Shown: positions 15,802-24,721 of the stretch, one piece after another
Layout: each line of letters begins with the position of its first letter
Position numbering within the stretch: position 1 is the first letter of the stretch
DNA from: Halobacillus litoralis
Lineage (GTDB): Bacteria; Bacillota; Bacilli; Bacillales; Halobacillaceae
Length of the DNA: 64,000 nucleotides
Reading direction: 5' to 3'
Assembly (NCBI RefSeq): GCF_009856355.1
Contig: NZ_WMEW01000006.1
Span: forward strand, 124,001 to 188,000
Notes under the pieces: model-generated
The model's input: the letters and a program-made list of their open reading frames with translations, nothing else
The model's database searches: none
What the model was told of the DNA's origin: nothing
Position numbers and translations under genes: made by a program

Positions 15802-16920
15802 TCATCTCCGTACTTCTTTTTTCAATTCGTGATCTTTAATTTCCGCCTGTGGCAGCATGATGGATGAAAAATCGAAGGGCTCGAGGCTTTGCCCCTGGCG
15901 TATGCGGTTCGGAGCGTCCGGATTTTGGAGCGCTCCTGTACCGAGACTGACAAAATCCGCTTCTTCGCTGTTTAATAACTGCAGGGCTTTGGATGTCTCA
16001 TGAAGGCCGCCGTTGGCAATGACAGGCAGCCCGCTGAACAATTTCGCAGCGGCAGCCATGGAAAGGGACCCTTCTCCGAAGCTTGAGGCCGTCCCATCTT
16101 TATCGATCACATGGATGAAATCAAGCGGGGATTCCCCAAGCTCACCGAAGATGGTTTTGGCATCTGTTTCACCAAGAGCCCAGCGGTGTTCGCCATCAGA
16201 GGCTTTCCCTTGGGAAATCCGAATGCCGAGAAGGTAATCGTGGCCGACTTCCTTCCGTACTTCCTTAATAACTTCAAGGATATACCGCATCCGGTTGGTT
16301 GTCGTTCCTCCGTATTGATCGTCCCGCTGGTTAAAATAGTCGGTGATGAACTGATCCAGCAGGTAGCCATTCGCTCCGTGCAGCTCTACACCGTCGAAGC
16401 CTGCTTCCTTAGCCAGACGTGCAGACTGTGCGAAAGACTGTTTGATTTCCTCCAGTTCCTCATGCGAGGCTGCTTTCGGCGTAGGGAAAGGTCCCTTTCC
16501 ACCGTAAAAAGGCAGCTGGTCGTTTTTAGGCGCAACAGCCGATGGTGCGATGGTTTCAGCGTTGGCGTAGGCGTTCCCTTGTGACTGGGCGCCCGCATGC
16601 ATGATCTGGGCAATGAACAGAGCTCCGTGGTGGTGAACACCTCTGACGATCGGCTTCCAGGCGTCCCGGTGCTGTTCATCGGCAAGTCCCGGCTGATTCC
16701 AATATCCCTGAGAATAGGAACGGTCAGGATAGATTCCTTCGCTGATGACTGCTCCGAATCCACCTTTTGCATAACGCTCATAATACTGTTTCATCCGCTC
16801 GTTGGCTGTCCCGTTATTGGCCGCGCTGACCCGTGTCATGGGGGCGACGATGTATCGGTTTTTAAAGCGGTTGTCCTGAACGATCTTTTCTTCAAATAAA
16901 GGGGTGATATCGCTGGTCAT
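15802..16920 (-). CDS. NADH:flavin oxidoreductase, Old Yellow Enzyme family
   Basis: 372-aa FMN-dependent ene-reductase. Family landmarks: NRYIVAPMTRVSA at the start, QIMHAG, the active-site stretch FDGVELHGANGYLLDQF, and the phosphate-binding LPVIANGG near the end. ATG 16920 has AAGGAGAGG upstream; the longer frame to 17019 lacks a ribosome site. The physiological substrate of these enzymes is usually an electrophilic enone, and cannot be fixed here. Confidence 0.9.
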   Translation of the reverse strand: MTSDITPLFEEKIVQDNRFKNRYIVAPMTRVSAANNGTANERMKQYYERYAKGGFGAVISEGIYPDRSYSQGYWNQPGLADEQHRDAWKPIVRGVHHHGALFIAQIMHAGAQSQGNAYANAETIAPSAVAPKNDQLPFYGGKGPFPTPKAASHEELEEIKQSFAQSARLAKEAGFDGVELHGANGYLLDQFITDYFNQRDDQYGGTTTNRMRYILEVIKEVRKEVGHDYLLGIRISQGKASDGEHRWALGETDAKTIFGELGESPLDFIHVIDKDGTASSFGEGSLSMAAAAKLFSGLPVIANGGLHETSKALQLLNSEEADFVSLGTGALQNPDAPNRIRQGQSLEPFDFSSIMLPQAEIKDHELKKEVRR

Positions 16921-16983
16921 AATTTCCTCTCCTTCCACAGGTCCATATCCGTTCCACTGAGGCTTCAAACCGATGCAGTGTGC

Positions 16984-16989
16984 TATAAT
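16984..16989 (+). promoter_or_regulatory. Extended -10 promoter of the helicase gene
   Basis: TGCTATAAT is an extended -10 located 32 bp before the helicase start codon; no good -35 is visible. Confidence 0.5.
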
Positions 16990-17020
16990 ACAAACAAATG
17001 TTCTTGGAAGGTGAATCACT

Positions 17021-19174
17021 ATGGAAAAACTGATGGAAGGATTGAACGAAGCTCAGCAGGAGGCTGTCGTTTCTACGGAAGGATACATCCGCGTCGTGGC
17101 TGGTGCAGGTTCGGGTAAAACGAGAGCGTTGACTCATCGTTATGCGTTTATCGTGAATGAACTGGGGGTGGACCCGGCTCATGTGTTATCTGTGACCTTT
17201 ACGAATAAAGCGGCTCATGAAATGAGGAGAAGGGTGAAGCGGTTGATCGGCGGCGAACAGGATACAGGGTTCATCACGACCTATCACGGCTTCTGTGTCC
17301 GGGTGCTCCGGGAAGATATCCACCGGCTGTTTTATCCGAAAAACTTTTCCATCTTAGACGTAGAGGACCAGAAAACCCTGCTGCGGGAGATATTTGAAGA
17401 TATGGGGCTGAAAATGAACGAGAAAACATTCAAGCGCCTTCTCGACAAGATCGGAATATTGAAGGGGAATACCCATTATGTCCAGCAGATGATTTTACGT
17501 GGCGGAATGCCGGAGGCCGGTGAATCCGGCGATCTGGACGGACAGATCATCCAACAGTATTTGAAGAAACAAAAGCGGGTGTACGGTCTGGATTTCGATG
17601 ACCTGCTGAATTTCGTCTTTGTCCTTTTTGATCAATATCCGGACGTACTGGCCAAATGGCAGGACCGTCTGTATTACATCCAGGTCGATGAATTTCAGGA
17701 CAGCAGCCTGAAGCAGTTCGAACTTGTCCGGATGCTGGCACAGGAGCATGAGAATCTTTTCGTTGTCGGGGATCCCGATCAGACGATCTATGAATGGCGT
17801 GGGGCAGATCCGAAGTATATGGTCGATTTTGAAGAGTTTTTCCCGGGGGCGCAGACGGTTTTTCTGAAGGAAAATTACCGTTCCACCCCTGAAATCCTCT
17901 CCTTCGGCAATGCGTTGATTAAAAATAACTACTTCCGGGTTGATAAGGATATGCTTCCTGTTCACCCGCCCGGGATTAAGGCGGTCCATTACCACGGAAA
18001 AAATGACATACAGGAAGCGAAGTGGATTGTTCAGCAGATTCAAAGTCTTGTAGAGGAAGAGAAGGCACGTCTCAGCGATGTAGCTGTTCTGTACAGGGCC
18101 GGTTATTTATCCCGTTATGTAGAGCAGGAACTTATGGCTGAAAATCTGGAATATACCATTTTCGGCGGCTTTAAATTCTTCGACCGGATGGAGATCAAGG
18201 ATGCTCTGGCTCATTTAAAAATGATTGCCACAGGAGATGACTTATCGTTTTCAAGAATTATCAATGTACCGAAAAGGCAGATCGGTAGAAAGCGGATGGC
18301 CTTTATCCGGCAGAAAGCAGAAGCTGAGGGGCTTTCTTATTATGAAACCCTGAAAAAATATGTGGACCATGAGCAGCTTCAGCGGACAGGGGCGCAAGCT
18401 TTCATTTCTGCTATGGAAGAACTCAAGGAGAGGAAGAAAACATTGAACGTGTCGGAACTGCTGCAGGAAGCCATGCAGCGGACAGGCTACGAGGCCTATC
18501 GTCGTGAAGACGGCGATCAGGAACGTCTGGATAATCTGGCCGAACTGCTTCACTCTATTGTCCAGTACGAGCAGACGCTCGGGGAAGATGTCGATCTGGA
18601 TGAGTATCTGCAGATGGTTTCCTTGTATACCGATCATGACAGGGAAGAACGGGCGGATACGATTAAACTGATGACGATTCACACGGCCAAAGGTCTGGAA
18701 TTCCCGTACGTTTTTGTCATCGGCATGACGGAAGGAGTCATGCCGAGTGTCCGTACAATCCGACAGCGGAAGGAGCGCGGACTTGAAGAAGAGCGGAGAC
18801 TTGCCTATGTCGCCGTCACCCGTGCCGAAAAGGCATTGTTTATGACAGAATCAGAGGGGTTTCAAAATGGCGGGCAGAAGAAATATCCGTCCCGCTTTAT
18901 CTTTGAGGTGGACGAAGATTTATATGAGCGTGCCGGGGATCTGGACCCGTCCCTTGTGGAGGAAGCGAAGGAATATATCCGGGCCTCTCACCGCTTGCGA
19001 GACGATGCTCCTCCACAAGGATTTGAAAAAGGCGCCCGCGTCCATCATCCGGTGTTCGGAATTGGAACCATCCAGTCCATTGATGAAAAGAAAAACAACT
19101 ATCTCATTTTCTTTGATAACCTGAAGGCCCCTCGTCCGATCAGCCGGCTGTTTAAAAAGCTGGAGAAAGCTTAG
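17021..19174 (+). CDS. UvrD/PcrA-like superfamily 1 DNA helicase (YjcD-like)
   Basis: 717-aa 3'-5' helicase. Motif Q LNEAQQEAV, motif I (Walker A) GAGSGKT near residue 28, Ia FTNKAAHEM, II DEFQD, III GDPDQTIYEWRGAD, IV ENYRS, V MTIHTAKGLEFPYVFV and VI YVAVTRAEKALF are all in order. The C-terminus has a Tudor-like GARVHHPVFGIGTIQSID segment, as PcrA does. It lacks PcrA's full length and is closer to B. subtilis YjcD in shape (from memory). Probably DNA repair. ATG 17021 has GGAAGGTG upstream. Confidence 0.9.
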   Translation: MEKLMEGLNEAQQEAVVSTEGYIRVVAGAGSGKTRALTHRYAFIVNELGVDPAHVLSVTFTNKAAHEMRRRVKRLIGGEQDTGFITTYHGFCVRVLREDIHRLFYPKNFSILDVEDQKTLLREIFEDMGLKMNEKTFKRLLDKIGILKGNTHYVQQMILRGGMPEAGESGDLDGQIIQQYLKKQKRVYGLDFDDLLNFVFVLFDQYPDVLAKWQDRLYYIQVDEFQDSSLKQFELVRMLAQEHENLFVVGDPDQTIYEWRGADPKYMVDFEEFFPGAQTVFLKENYRSTPEILSFGNALIKNNYFRVDKDMLPVHPPGIKAVHYHGKNDIQEAKWIVQQIQSLVEEEKARLSDVAVLYRAGYLSRYVEQELMAENLEYTIFGGFKFFDRMEIKDALAHLKMIATGDDLSFSRIINVPKRQIGRKRMAFIRQKAEAEGLSYYETLKKYVDHEQLQRTGAQAFISAMEELKERKKTLNVSELLQEAMQRTGYEAYRREDGDQERLDNLAELLHSIVQYEQTLGEDVDLDEYLQMVSLYTDHDREERADTIKLMTIHTAKGLEFPYVFVIGMTEGVMPSVRTIRQRKERGLEEERRLAYVAVTRAEKALFMTESEGFQNGGQKKYPSRFIFEVDEDLYERAGDLDPSLVEEAKEYIRASHRLRDDAPPQGFEKGARVHHPVFGIGTIQSIDEKKNNYLIFFDNLKAPRPISRLFKKLEKA

Positions 19175-19199
19175 TGAATACGAAAGCCTGTTACCTATA

Positions 19200-19234
19200 A
19201 AAAAAGCTGCCGGGAGGGGTCCCCGGCAGCTTTT
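19200..19234. terminator. Bidirectional terminator
   Basis: AAAAAGCTGCCGGG / CCCGGCAGCTTTT stem between convergent helicase and lipoprotein genes, with A-runs and T-runs on the two sides. Confidence 0.85.
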
Positions 19235-19697
19235 ATAGTTGATTGGCAATTTCTACAGCTTTTTCCGCGCGTTCTTCATCTGGTCCGTAATATTCAACCT
19301 GGTAGATGATATCTTCTTCTCCTTCATACCATTCCACAAACACATGCGTGTCCTTTTCCTGAACGCCTGCGAGCGCTCCGGAATCCAGAGGTACCTGAAG
19401 TTCGGAATCCTGCAGGATATTTCCAGGGCTGTATAAGGTCGTAACGATGGCTTTATGTCCGGAATCAGATGTATAGGTGACCTCTGCTTCGCTTTCTCCG
19501 GTAGAGGAGGATACCTGGGTCACTTCAAATGGCATATCAGAAGGCAGGCCGAGGTTTCCCAGCTGCTCCTCAGACAGTTCCTGAACAGGTTCTGCAAAGG
19601 TATCAGGATATGCGGCCTTCAAATCCTCATACGATAGGTTTTGTGAGGAACAGGCAGCTAGAAATAAAAATGCTGTCAGCATAAACAGTCGTTTCAT
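19233..19697 (-). CDS. Small lipoprotein
   Basis: 154 aa: signal peptide MKRLFMLTAFLFLAAC with lipobox LAAC, then an acidic soluble domain (LSYEDLKAAYPDTFAEPVQELSEEQ). No family recognised. ATG 19697 has GGAAGG upstream. The domain has an alternating strand pattern and no cysteines after the lipid site. A single gene between its own start and the shared terminator. Confidence 0.75.
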   Translation of the reverse strand: MKRLFMLTAFLFLAACSSQNLSYEDLKAAYPDTFAEPVQELSEEQLGNLGLPSDMPFEVTQVSSSTGESEAEVTYTSDSGHKAIVTTLYSPGNILQDSELQVPLDSGALAGVQEKDTHVFVEWYEGEEDIIYQVEYYGPDEERAEKAVEIANQL

Positions 19698-19898
19698 GAT
19701 CCTTCCACTCCTTGTGTCGATAAGAAACAATCGACCCTATTTTATCATACTTTTCTCTCAGCTTTGACGAAAAAATAGGATATAGAATGAAACGTATAGG
19801 GAATTGTATCGTATAATAGAAATAGAGAGATCAGGCTTCATCATAGACAGACTGGGAAACTTAACAGGAGAAAACTTGGAAAAGAAAGGGAGGAAACG

Positions 19899-20300
19899 AT
19901 GGAATCCATTCAAATCCGCTCGTTTCGCGAACAAGATTTTGATCATGTTCATCAGTTGAATCAACAAGAAGGATGGGAGGGGCTTGTGCAGCATAATGAA
20001 GAAACGCTGTGCGCCTGGATCAATTCGGAACCTGCCCTCGTGGCCGTGGATGATTCCGGAGAACTCGTCGGTTATTTGAGAGGATTGACTGACGGAACGA
20101 CCACCTTGTACATCTGTGAACTCCTCGTTAAGGAATCCTGCCGCAAGCAGGGAATTGCCGAACAGCTTGTAAGAACAGCCCATGAATGTTATCCGAACGC
20201 CCGCGTGGACATGCTGGCTACAGAAAGCTCGGAAGGCTACTATTCTCACACAGGCTACCGTTCGTTCTATGGTTTTCGTAAAGCAGCAGAAGAAATGTAA
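19899..20300 (+). CDS. GNAT-family N-acetyltransferase
   Basis: 133-aa acetyl-CoA-dependent acyltransferase. The GNAT motif A is visible: LYICELLVKESCRKQGIAEQLV (R/Q-x-x-G-x-A acetyl-CoA loop), with motif B near GYYSHTGYRSF. The acceptor substrate is unknown. GGGAGG lies 8 nt upstream. Single gene with its own terminator. Confidence 0.88.
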   Translation: MESIQIRSFREQDFDHVHQLNQQEGWEGLVQHNEETLCAWINSEPALVAVDDSGELVGYLRGLTDGTTTLYICELLVKESCRKQGIAEQLVRTAHECYPNARVDMLATESSEGYYSHTGYRSFYGFRKAAEEM

Positions 20301-20302
20301 AA

Positions 20303-20333
20303 AAAACTGGCCCCGGTTCGGGGTCAGTTTTTT
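20303..20333. terminator. Bidirectional terminator
   Basis: AAAACTGGCCCCG / CGGGGTCAGTTTTTT (one wobble) between convergent genes; overlaps the 3' end of the minus-strand neighbour. Confidence 0.8.
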
Positions 20334-20842
20334 CGTGTCTTCAGTAATTGAGCTTCTTCCTGAGGGGTCAGCACGCCTGTAGCTTTGCCGACATTCCCGT
20401 TCTGGAGTGTCCAGATCCGGTTATGGTCCTCATCGGCGGTGGAGAAATCCCCCGCCTGCCATTTCGTCAGAATCTCTTTATACACCTGCTTATGAGTGAG
20501 CGTGGTCTGATCGAGTCCAGTCAGGAGCCAGTCAATCCGGTCCGGATGAATTTCGGTGAATCCCCATTTTTTATTGGCTTTTACTTTCTGGTGGGACATG
20601 GAGTGGATGTAGCTTTGATAATCGGAATCTGTCAGTTCGCTTTGGCTTTGTTCGCTGCCAAACGGGTTTTTCCCTTCTTCCTCATAGGTTTGGAGCTTTT
20701 CATCTGCTTTTTCAGCCGACTCTGTCATGGCTTCTTTGACTTCTTGTTCGGTCATAGCTTCCGCCTGTGTGCTCATCAAATACCAGCCGATGCCGGCAGC
20801 TGCGAGCAGAAGGACGGTGGTGGATAATACCCATTTCTTCAT
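20324..20842 (-). CDS. N-anchored extracytoplasmic protein of unknown function (DUF6241-like)
   Basis: 172 aa: N-terminal membrane segment (VLSTTVLLLAAAGIGWYLM), then an acidic helical domain (EAMTEQEVKEAMTESAEKADEKLQTYEEEGKNPF) and a compact tail with HQKVKANKKWGFTEIHPDRIDWLL. I recall similar Bacillaceae proteins annotated DUF6241; this is tentative. The gene has GGGGCAGAGG near its start. Probably membrane-tethered with the domain outside. Confidence 0.65.
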   Translation of the reverse strand: MKKWVLSTTVLLLAAAGIGWYLMSTQAEAMTEQEVKEAMTESAEKADEKLQTYEEEGKNPFGSEQSQSELTDSDYQSYIHSMSHQKVKANKKWGFTEIHPDRIDWLLTGLDQTTLTHKQVYKEILTKWQAGDFSTADEDHNRIWTLQNGNVGKATGVLTPQEEAQLLKTRKN

Positions 20843-20928
20843 ACCTCTGCCCCCTGTTTAAGAATTTTCTTCCAATAGACCAAGTATAAAGCAGTTGGTT
20901 TCAGGAAGAAAGGTCCGGGACATAAGAA

Positions 20929-21699
20929 TTATTGATCCATGTAATGAGCGGCTTTGGCAGCCCATGAGCGGGGAAGCAGTTTTGAAGCATAAGCCATCGT
21001 CTGGTTGGCCGGTCCCGGAATGATGACACGGCGGCCTTTGACAAAGCCGACAAATCCGGATTTGGCTACCGCTTCCGGTGTCATCGTCTGTTTGACCAGC
21101 TTCGTATGCTCCGCCTGCGCCGTTTTGAAGAAGTTGGTTTCTGTAGCGCCAGGGCAGAGCGTCGAAACGGTGACATGGGTGTCCTTCAGTTCTTCCACAA
21201 GGGCTTCCGAAAAGGACAGGACGTAGGCTTTGGACGCATAGTAAACGGCCATTTTCGGTCCCGGCTGGAAGGCAGCGGTGCTGGCGATATTCAGGACACC
21301 CTTCGGAATCGAACGGAAGCGTGCGGCTTTGATTTCCGGGAGAAACAGATGGGTGAGCTCTGTGAGTGCGTTGACGTTGACTTGGAGCATTTTCTGCTGA
21401 TCTAACAGCGGCAGATCTTCAAACAGGCCGTTCAGACCGAACCCGGCATTGTTGACGAGTACGGTGACGTTCAAGCCCAGTTCTTTGACTTTGTCGTAAA
21501 CAATCTGGGCGGCCCCGGGCTCTGACAGATCCTGCGGGAGAATGGTGACAGGATGACCGTCCAGTTCATGCCGCAATTCCTCCAGTTTATCCTGGGATCT
21601 TGCTACAACAATCAAGTTATAACCAGCCTTCGCGAAAAGCAGGGAAAGCTCATACCCGATTCCGCCGGAGGCTCCGGTAATCAGTGCAGTCGGCTTCAT
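20929..21699 (-). CDS. Short-chain dehydrogenase/reductase (YqjQ-like)
   Basis: 256-aa SDR of the classical type. NAD(P) loop TGASGGIGYE at residues 8-17, NNAGFG (stabilising NAG), catalytic Ser in NIASTAAF, and YYASKAY carrying Tyr/Lys. ATG 21699 has AAAGGAGAG 7 nt upstream. It is the last gene before the sigY operon on the same strand, separated by about 100 bp, and probably independent. Substrate unknown; B. subtilis YqjQ and E. coli YbbO-like members are the nearest in type. Confidence 0.88.
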   Translation of the reverse strand: MKPTALITGASGGIGYELSLLFAKAGYNLIVVARSQDKLEELRHELDGHPVTILPQDLSEPGAAQIVYDKVKELGLNVTVLVNNAGFGLNGLFEDLPLLDQQKMLQVNVNALTELTHLFLPEIKAARFRSIPKGVLNIASTAAFQPGPKMAVYYASKAYVLSFSEALVEELKDTHVTVSTLCPGATETNFFKTAQAEHTKLVKQTMTPEAVAKSGFVGFVKGRRVIIPGPANQTMAYASKLLPRSWAAKAAHYMDQ

Positions 21700-21804
21700 G
21701 CAAATCTCTCCTTTAGACAATCCAATAGTTTTATTGACAATAGTCTATACCCTATTGGGTGGGAGTACAACTCTTCTTCCTTTTGATCCGTCCATTTTTG
21801 ACTT

Positions 21805-22581
21805 TCAGGAGAGCATGGAGCTTTTTTTCAAACGTTTCGTTCCTGCATAAAGCAGCAGAAGGGTCATCGCGGCTGTGACGAGACTGGTGTACCATAAATC
21901 CGCAGGCACGTCTCCTGTAATGAGGAGGGACCGGAGATACGAGGACAGCCGTGCGGGACTCCAGGCGAGGTACTTGGAAAACACACTGGTGACCAGGCTC
22001 ATGATCATGAGAGCTGCCAGTGTGAAAAACAAGACGAGGCCGGGGATACGTGACCAGGCATTCATAAAAAGACTGATGCTCGTAAGAAATAAAATCCACA
22101 AACTGTAGAAAAAAATGGCTGCAGCCACAGCCGTAAAGGGCAGGTCTCCAAAAAGGAGCTGGACGTAATACCAGCTCGCGATCAGTCCAATGGCAGCCGA
22201 GAGGATCAACAGTGTGGACGCGGCTGCCCACTTTGCCGTCAAATAGGATAAGTGAGAGACCGGCTTTACGAGGACCAATTCCGCCACGCCTGATTTTTTC
22301 TCTCCGGAGATGCTGCCCATCGTGATGAGTGCAAGGACGAGAACCCCCAGCGTGTTCAGTTGGGAAATGCTCATCATGAACGCTTCTGAAGGCGGCGGGG
22401 TCGGCAGGTCGAACACGGCCCCTTCGGGAAGACCGCCGGTGGCTTCAATAATCACCGGAAGGTAGTAGGTGGACAGGGGGTCAATGATACAGAAGAGAAT
22501 AAAGACAAGAGGCACCCATATCCATTTGTAATTCCTGAGGATTTCAAGCCATTCCTTCTTATAAATGGTGATCCACTGCAT
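21805..22581 (-). CDS. yxlG: ABC transporter permease (YxlG-like)
   Basis: 258-aa ABC-2 type permease with six predicted hydrophobic segments and the ABC-2 start MQWITIYKKEWLEILRNYKW, plus the GEKKSGVAELVLVKPVS loop typical of exporters. It overlaps the ATPase gene by 23 bp. Position as last gene of the sigY operon matches B. subtilis yxlG. The transported substrate is unknown. Confidence 0.85.
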   Translation of the reverse strand: MQWITIYKKEWLEILRNYKWIWVPLVFILFCIIDPLSTYYLPVIIEATGGLPEGAVFDLPTPPPSEAFMMSISQLNTLGVLVLALITMGSISGEKKSGVAELVLVKPVSHLSYLTAKWAAASTLLILSAAIGLIASWYYVQLLFGDLPFTAVAAAIFFYSLWILFLTSISLFMNAWSRIPGLVLFFTLAALMIMSLVTSVFSKYLAWSPARLSSYLRSLLITGDVPADLWYTSLVTAAMTLLLLYAGTKRLKKSSMLS

Positions 22582-23476
22582 GATTCTTCACCGCCTTTAT
22601 AAACAAATCTTCCAACGTCGGCCGGCCGACTTCAAAATGGACGAGCGGCCAATCATCCCGGGAAGCTTCATCGAGTACTTTCTTTCTGACCGCCCCGCTG
22701 TCGGTGACATACACGTGGAGGGTTTGTTTGTGTATCTCTACACGTTCAACCGCCGGCCAAGTGCTCACATAGTCCCTCCAACTTTCACTGTCCATCGAAA
22801 ATTTCAGCGTAAGTTTCTCCATCTGGTGACGGGACTTCACCTCCTCAATGGTTCCTGACTCAATGACTTTCCCTTCATGCATGAGCAGGATTTCGTCACT
22901 CACTTCTTCGGCATCATTCAGGATATGGGTGGAATAGAGGAGGATGGTTTCCTTTTTCAGCTCTTCCATTAAATCAAGGACTTCCCGGCGGCCGATCGGA
23001 TCCAGGGCAGACACCGGTTCATCCAGCAGCAGCACCTTTGGCTGGTGGATGATCGCCTGGGCGATGCCGAGGCGCTGCTTCATCCCGCCGGAGTATCGGC
23101 TGATCCTTTTATTCCGGAACTCCTTCAGACCGACACGGTCCAACGTCCAGTCTGCCTGACGTCCGGCCTTCTGTTTGGATAGACCGGATAGTCCTGCGGC
23201 ATAAAGGAGGAATTCCCTGCCTGTCATCCAGCCGTGAAATTGGGGGTGCTGGGGGAGATAGCCGATATGAGCGCGGATATCCCCGGAGGATTCCTCCAGG
23301 TGGACGGTTCCGGAATCGGGCTGAAGCAGCCCGGACATCAGACGCAGGGTTGTCGTCTTGCCTGCGCCGTTCGGACCGAGAAGCGCCATGCATCTGCCCG
23401 CCTCCAACTGAAAGGATAAACGGTCAACGACATGATGCCTGCCGAATGATTTCGTAAGTTTGTTCACCTTCATCAT
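22559..23476 (-). CDS. yxlF: ABC transporter ATP-binding protein (YxlF-like)
   Basis: 305-aa ATPase: Walker A GPNGAGKTT (about 36-44), Q-loop GYLPQHPQFHG, signature YSGGMKQRLG, Walker B VLLLDEPVSALDP and switch His in YSTHILNDAEE. The C-terminal extension (about 220-305) is the DrrA-like domain of exporters. Overlaps the permease gene downstream and the YxlE-like gene upstream by 4 bp, so translation is coupled. Confidence 0.92.
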   Translation of the reverse strand: MMKVNKLTKSFGRHHVVDRLSFQLEAGRCMALLGPNGAGKTTTLRLMSGLLQPDSGTVHLEESSGDIRAHIGYLPQHPQFHGWMTGREFLLYAAGLSGLSKQKAGRQADWTLDRVGLKEFRNKRISRYSGGMKQRLGIAQAIIHQPKVLLLDEPVSALDPIGRREVLDLMEELKKETILLYSTHILNDAEEVSDEILLMHEGKVIESGTIEEVKSRHQMEKLTLKFSMDSESWRDYVSTWPAVERVEIHKQTLHVYVTDSGAVRKKVLDEASRDDWPLVHFEVGRPTLEDLFIKAVKNHAVDHHL

Positions 23477-23688
23477 CCTTCTTCACTCCTTCCGAAAATA
23501 AAGTAGGCGACAGGCCCGAGCGTGTTGACGAAGATGATCAGCAGCACCCACATCCACTTCGGCCCGCGGGTTTGTTTCGTCCTTGCCAGGCTGATGAGCG
23601 CTGTCGCCATCAAAATGATCTGAATGACCATCAGCGGCAGAAGGACAGGAAGGTTTTCAGTGAGCATCTGCACAACCCCTGTCATCAT
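23473..23688 (-). CDS. yxlE: YxlE-like membrane protein (PLDc_N type)
   Basis: 71 aa with two transmembrane helices and the PLD-nuclease N-terminal (PLDc_N) signature KWMWVLLIIFVNTLGPVAYFIFGR. In B. subtilis the corresponding sigY-operon protein YxlE helps keep SigY inactive (from memory). It sits between the YbjQ-type gene and the ATPase, with 4-bp overlaps on both sides. Confidence 0.85.
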   Translation of the reverse strand: MMTGVVQMLTENLPVLLPLMVIQIILMATALISLARTKQTRGPKWMWVLLIIFVNTLGPVAYFIFGRSEEG

Positions 23689-24014
23689 CCCGAACTCCTT
23701 TTGGAAAGAGTGACGGCTGTTCCATAGGCCATAATTTCCGAAGCGGCATTGGTGATGGAGGACGTTTCCAGACGGACGGCAATGACAGCATCCGCTCCTT
23801 TTTCCTCTGCATGTTGAACCAGTCGTCCAATCGCCTGCTGACGGGCGCTGTCCATCATGCTTGTATAATCTTTAATTTCTCCTCCGACAAGGTTTTTCAG
23901 CCCCGCCAGAATATCTCTTCCTACATTTTTCGACTGGACCGTGCTGCCACGCACGAATCCTTTTACTTCCTGAACGTCATAACCAGGTACAAAATCAGTA
24001 GTTACGATAATCAT
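23685..24014 (-). CDS. YbjQ/UPF0145 family protein
   Basis: 109-aa soluble protein, complete and typical for the family: VTTDFVPGYDVQEVKGFVRGSTVQSKN at the start, ADAVIAVRLETSS in the middle, EIMAYGTAVTL at the end. It forms a pentameric beta/alpha fold in known structures; function unknown. Its position inside a sigY operon is not part of the B. subtilis arrangement and suggests a role with the membrane proteins around it (inference). Confidence 0.9.
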   Translation of the reverse strand: MIIVTTDFVPGYDVQEVKGFVRGSTVQSKNVGRDILAGLKNLVGGEIKDYTSMMDSARQQAIGRLVQHAEEKGADAVIAVRLETSSITNAASEIMAYGTAVTLSKRSSG

Positions 24015-24192
24015 TCCATGGTTCCTCCTTTTTTTCTTTCTTTGCTTCCTTCCACAGCCTTGCGATCACAAGGGCGAGGGCGGCGTAAGAGATGAGCAGG
24101 GCAGTGATACCTGCCTGCACGGATACAAAAATGATGAGCCCGTAGGCAGTCAGTTGTGCGGCTGTACAAACCGAGATGAGGAAGATCTTCAT
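23995..24192 (-). CDS. Small two-helix membrane protein in the sigY operon
   Basis: 65 aa: two hydrophobic segments (IFLISVCTAAQLTAYGLIIFV and AGITALLISYAALALVIARLW) and a charged tail KEAKKEKKEEPWNDYRNY. ATG 24192 has GGAAGG upstream and overlaps the previous gene by 4 bp. It has no counterpart I can name in the B. subtilis operon. Probably a membrane component of the SigY control system. Confidence 0.7.
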   Translation of the reverse strand: MKIFLISVCTAAQLTAYGLIIFVSVQAGITALLISYAALALVIARLWKEAKKEKKEEPWNDYRNY

Positions 24193-24401
24193 GCTGATCG
24201 ATCCTTCCAGATCGTGTGACACAGGATGATGAACACGATGGTTGGCACTGGGAATTGAATAAGGCCGACGAGGCCCCACAGCCAGGGCGCCCGGCCGCGC
24301 TTTTTAGCCTGGATAAACAAAAGGGTGCTCTGGGTGATCAGAATGGCGGCAATGATCCCCCACCCCCATACAGGAATTTCTTCAGGTCCGTAATGCTTCA
24401 T
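24189..24401 (-). CDS. yxlD: YxlD-like membrane protein
   Basis: 70 aa, two transmembrane helices with the short signature KKRGRAPWLWGLVGLIQFPVPTIVF between them, as in YxlD. In B. subtilis YxlC and YxlD together inhibit SigY (from memory). Overlaps both neighbours by 4 bp. Confidence 0.75.
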   Translation of the reverse strand: MKHYGPEEIPVWGWGIIAAILITQSTLLFIQAKKRGRAPWLWGLVGLIQFPVPTIVFIILCHTIWKDRSA

Positions 24402-24721
24402 TTATCTACCATCACCATTTCTCTTTTCTCCTTCCACACATACCCGAGCAGCACGACAGCGGCTGCTCCTTGAACGATGATGAACAAGGCGGGGATAAAA
24501 TAAAAGCTGAGGGCAAGCCCGGTAATCATCAAAAGGGCAGCGGCCCATAGCAGCATCAATTCCTTCCACAGCCTTTGGTGCCATGCCTGCTGTTCTTCTC
24601 TTACAAGCGTTTCAAAATACAGGAGCGGTGGTTCTTCCACGTCCAGGTGCTGGTCAATCTGCTCTGATGCCTTCTGCAGCTTTTCCTCCAGCGGCGGGGT
24701 GTTCCTGTTATCCATGTTCAT
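24398..24721 (-). CDS. yxlC: YxlC-like anti-sigma factor for SigY
   Basis: 107 aa: acidic N-terminal cytoplasmic part (about 1-55) and two hydrophobic helices (LMLLWAAALLMITGLALSFYF, then ALFIIVQGAAAVVLLGYVW). Length and layout match YxlC, the negative regulator encoded right after sigY. Overlaps sigY by 14 bp, so the two are made together, as is normal for ECF sigma/anti-sigma pairs. Confidence 0.8.
   Translation of the reverse strand: MNMDNRNTPPLEEKLQKASEQIDQHLDVEEPPLLYFETLVREEQQAWHQRLWKELMLLWAAALLMITGLALSFYFIPALFIIVQGAAAVVLLGYVWKEKREMVMVDK

Noticed and set aside
21721..21758. CCAATAG / CTATTGG inverted repeat upstream of the SDR gene as an operator
   Set aside because: Arms are short and AT-rich and spacing is long; no second site supports it.
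23811..24095. 94-codon plus-strand open frame in the sigY operon
   Set aside because: Antisense to the YbjQ and small membrane genes, which have consistent overlaps and ribosome sites.
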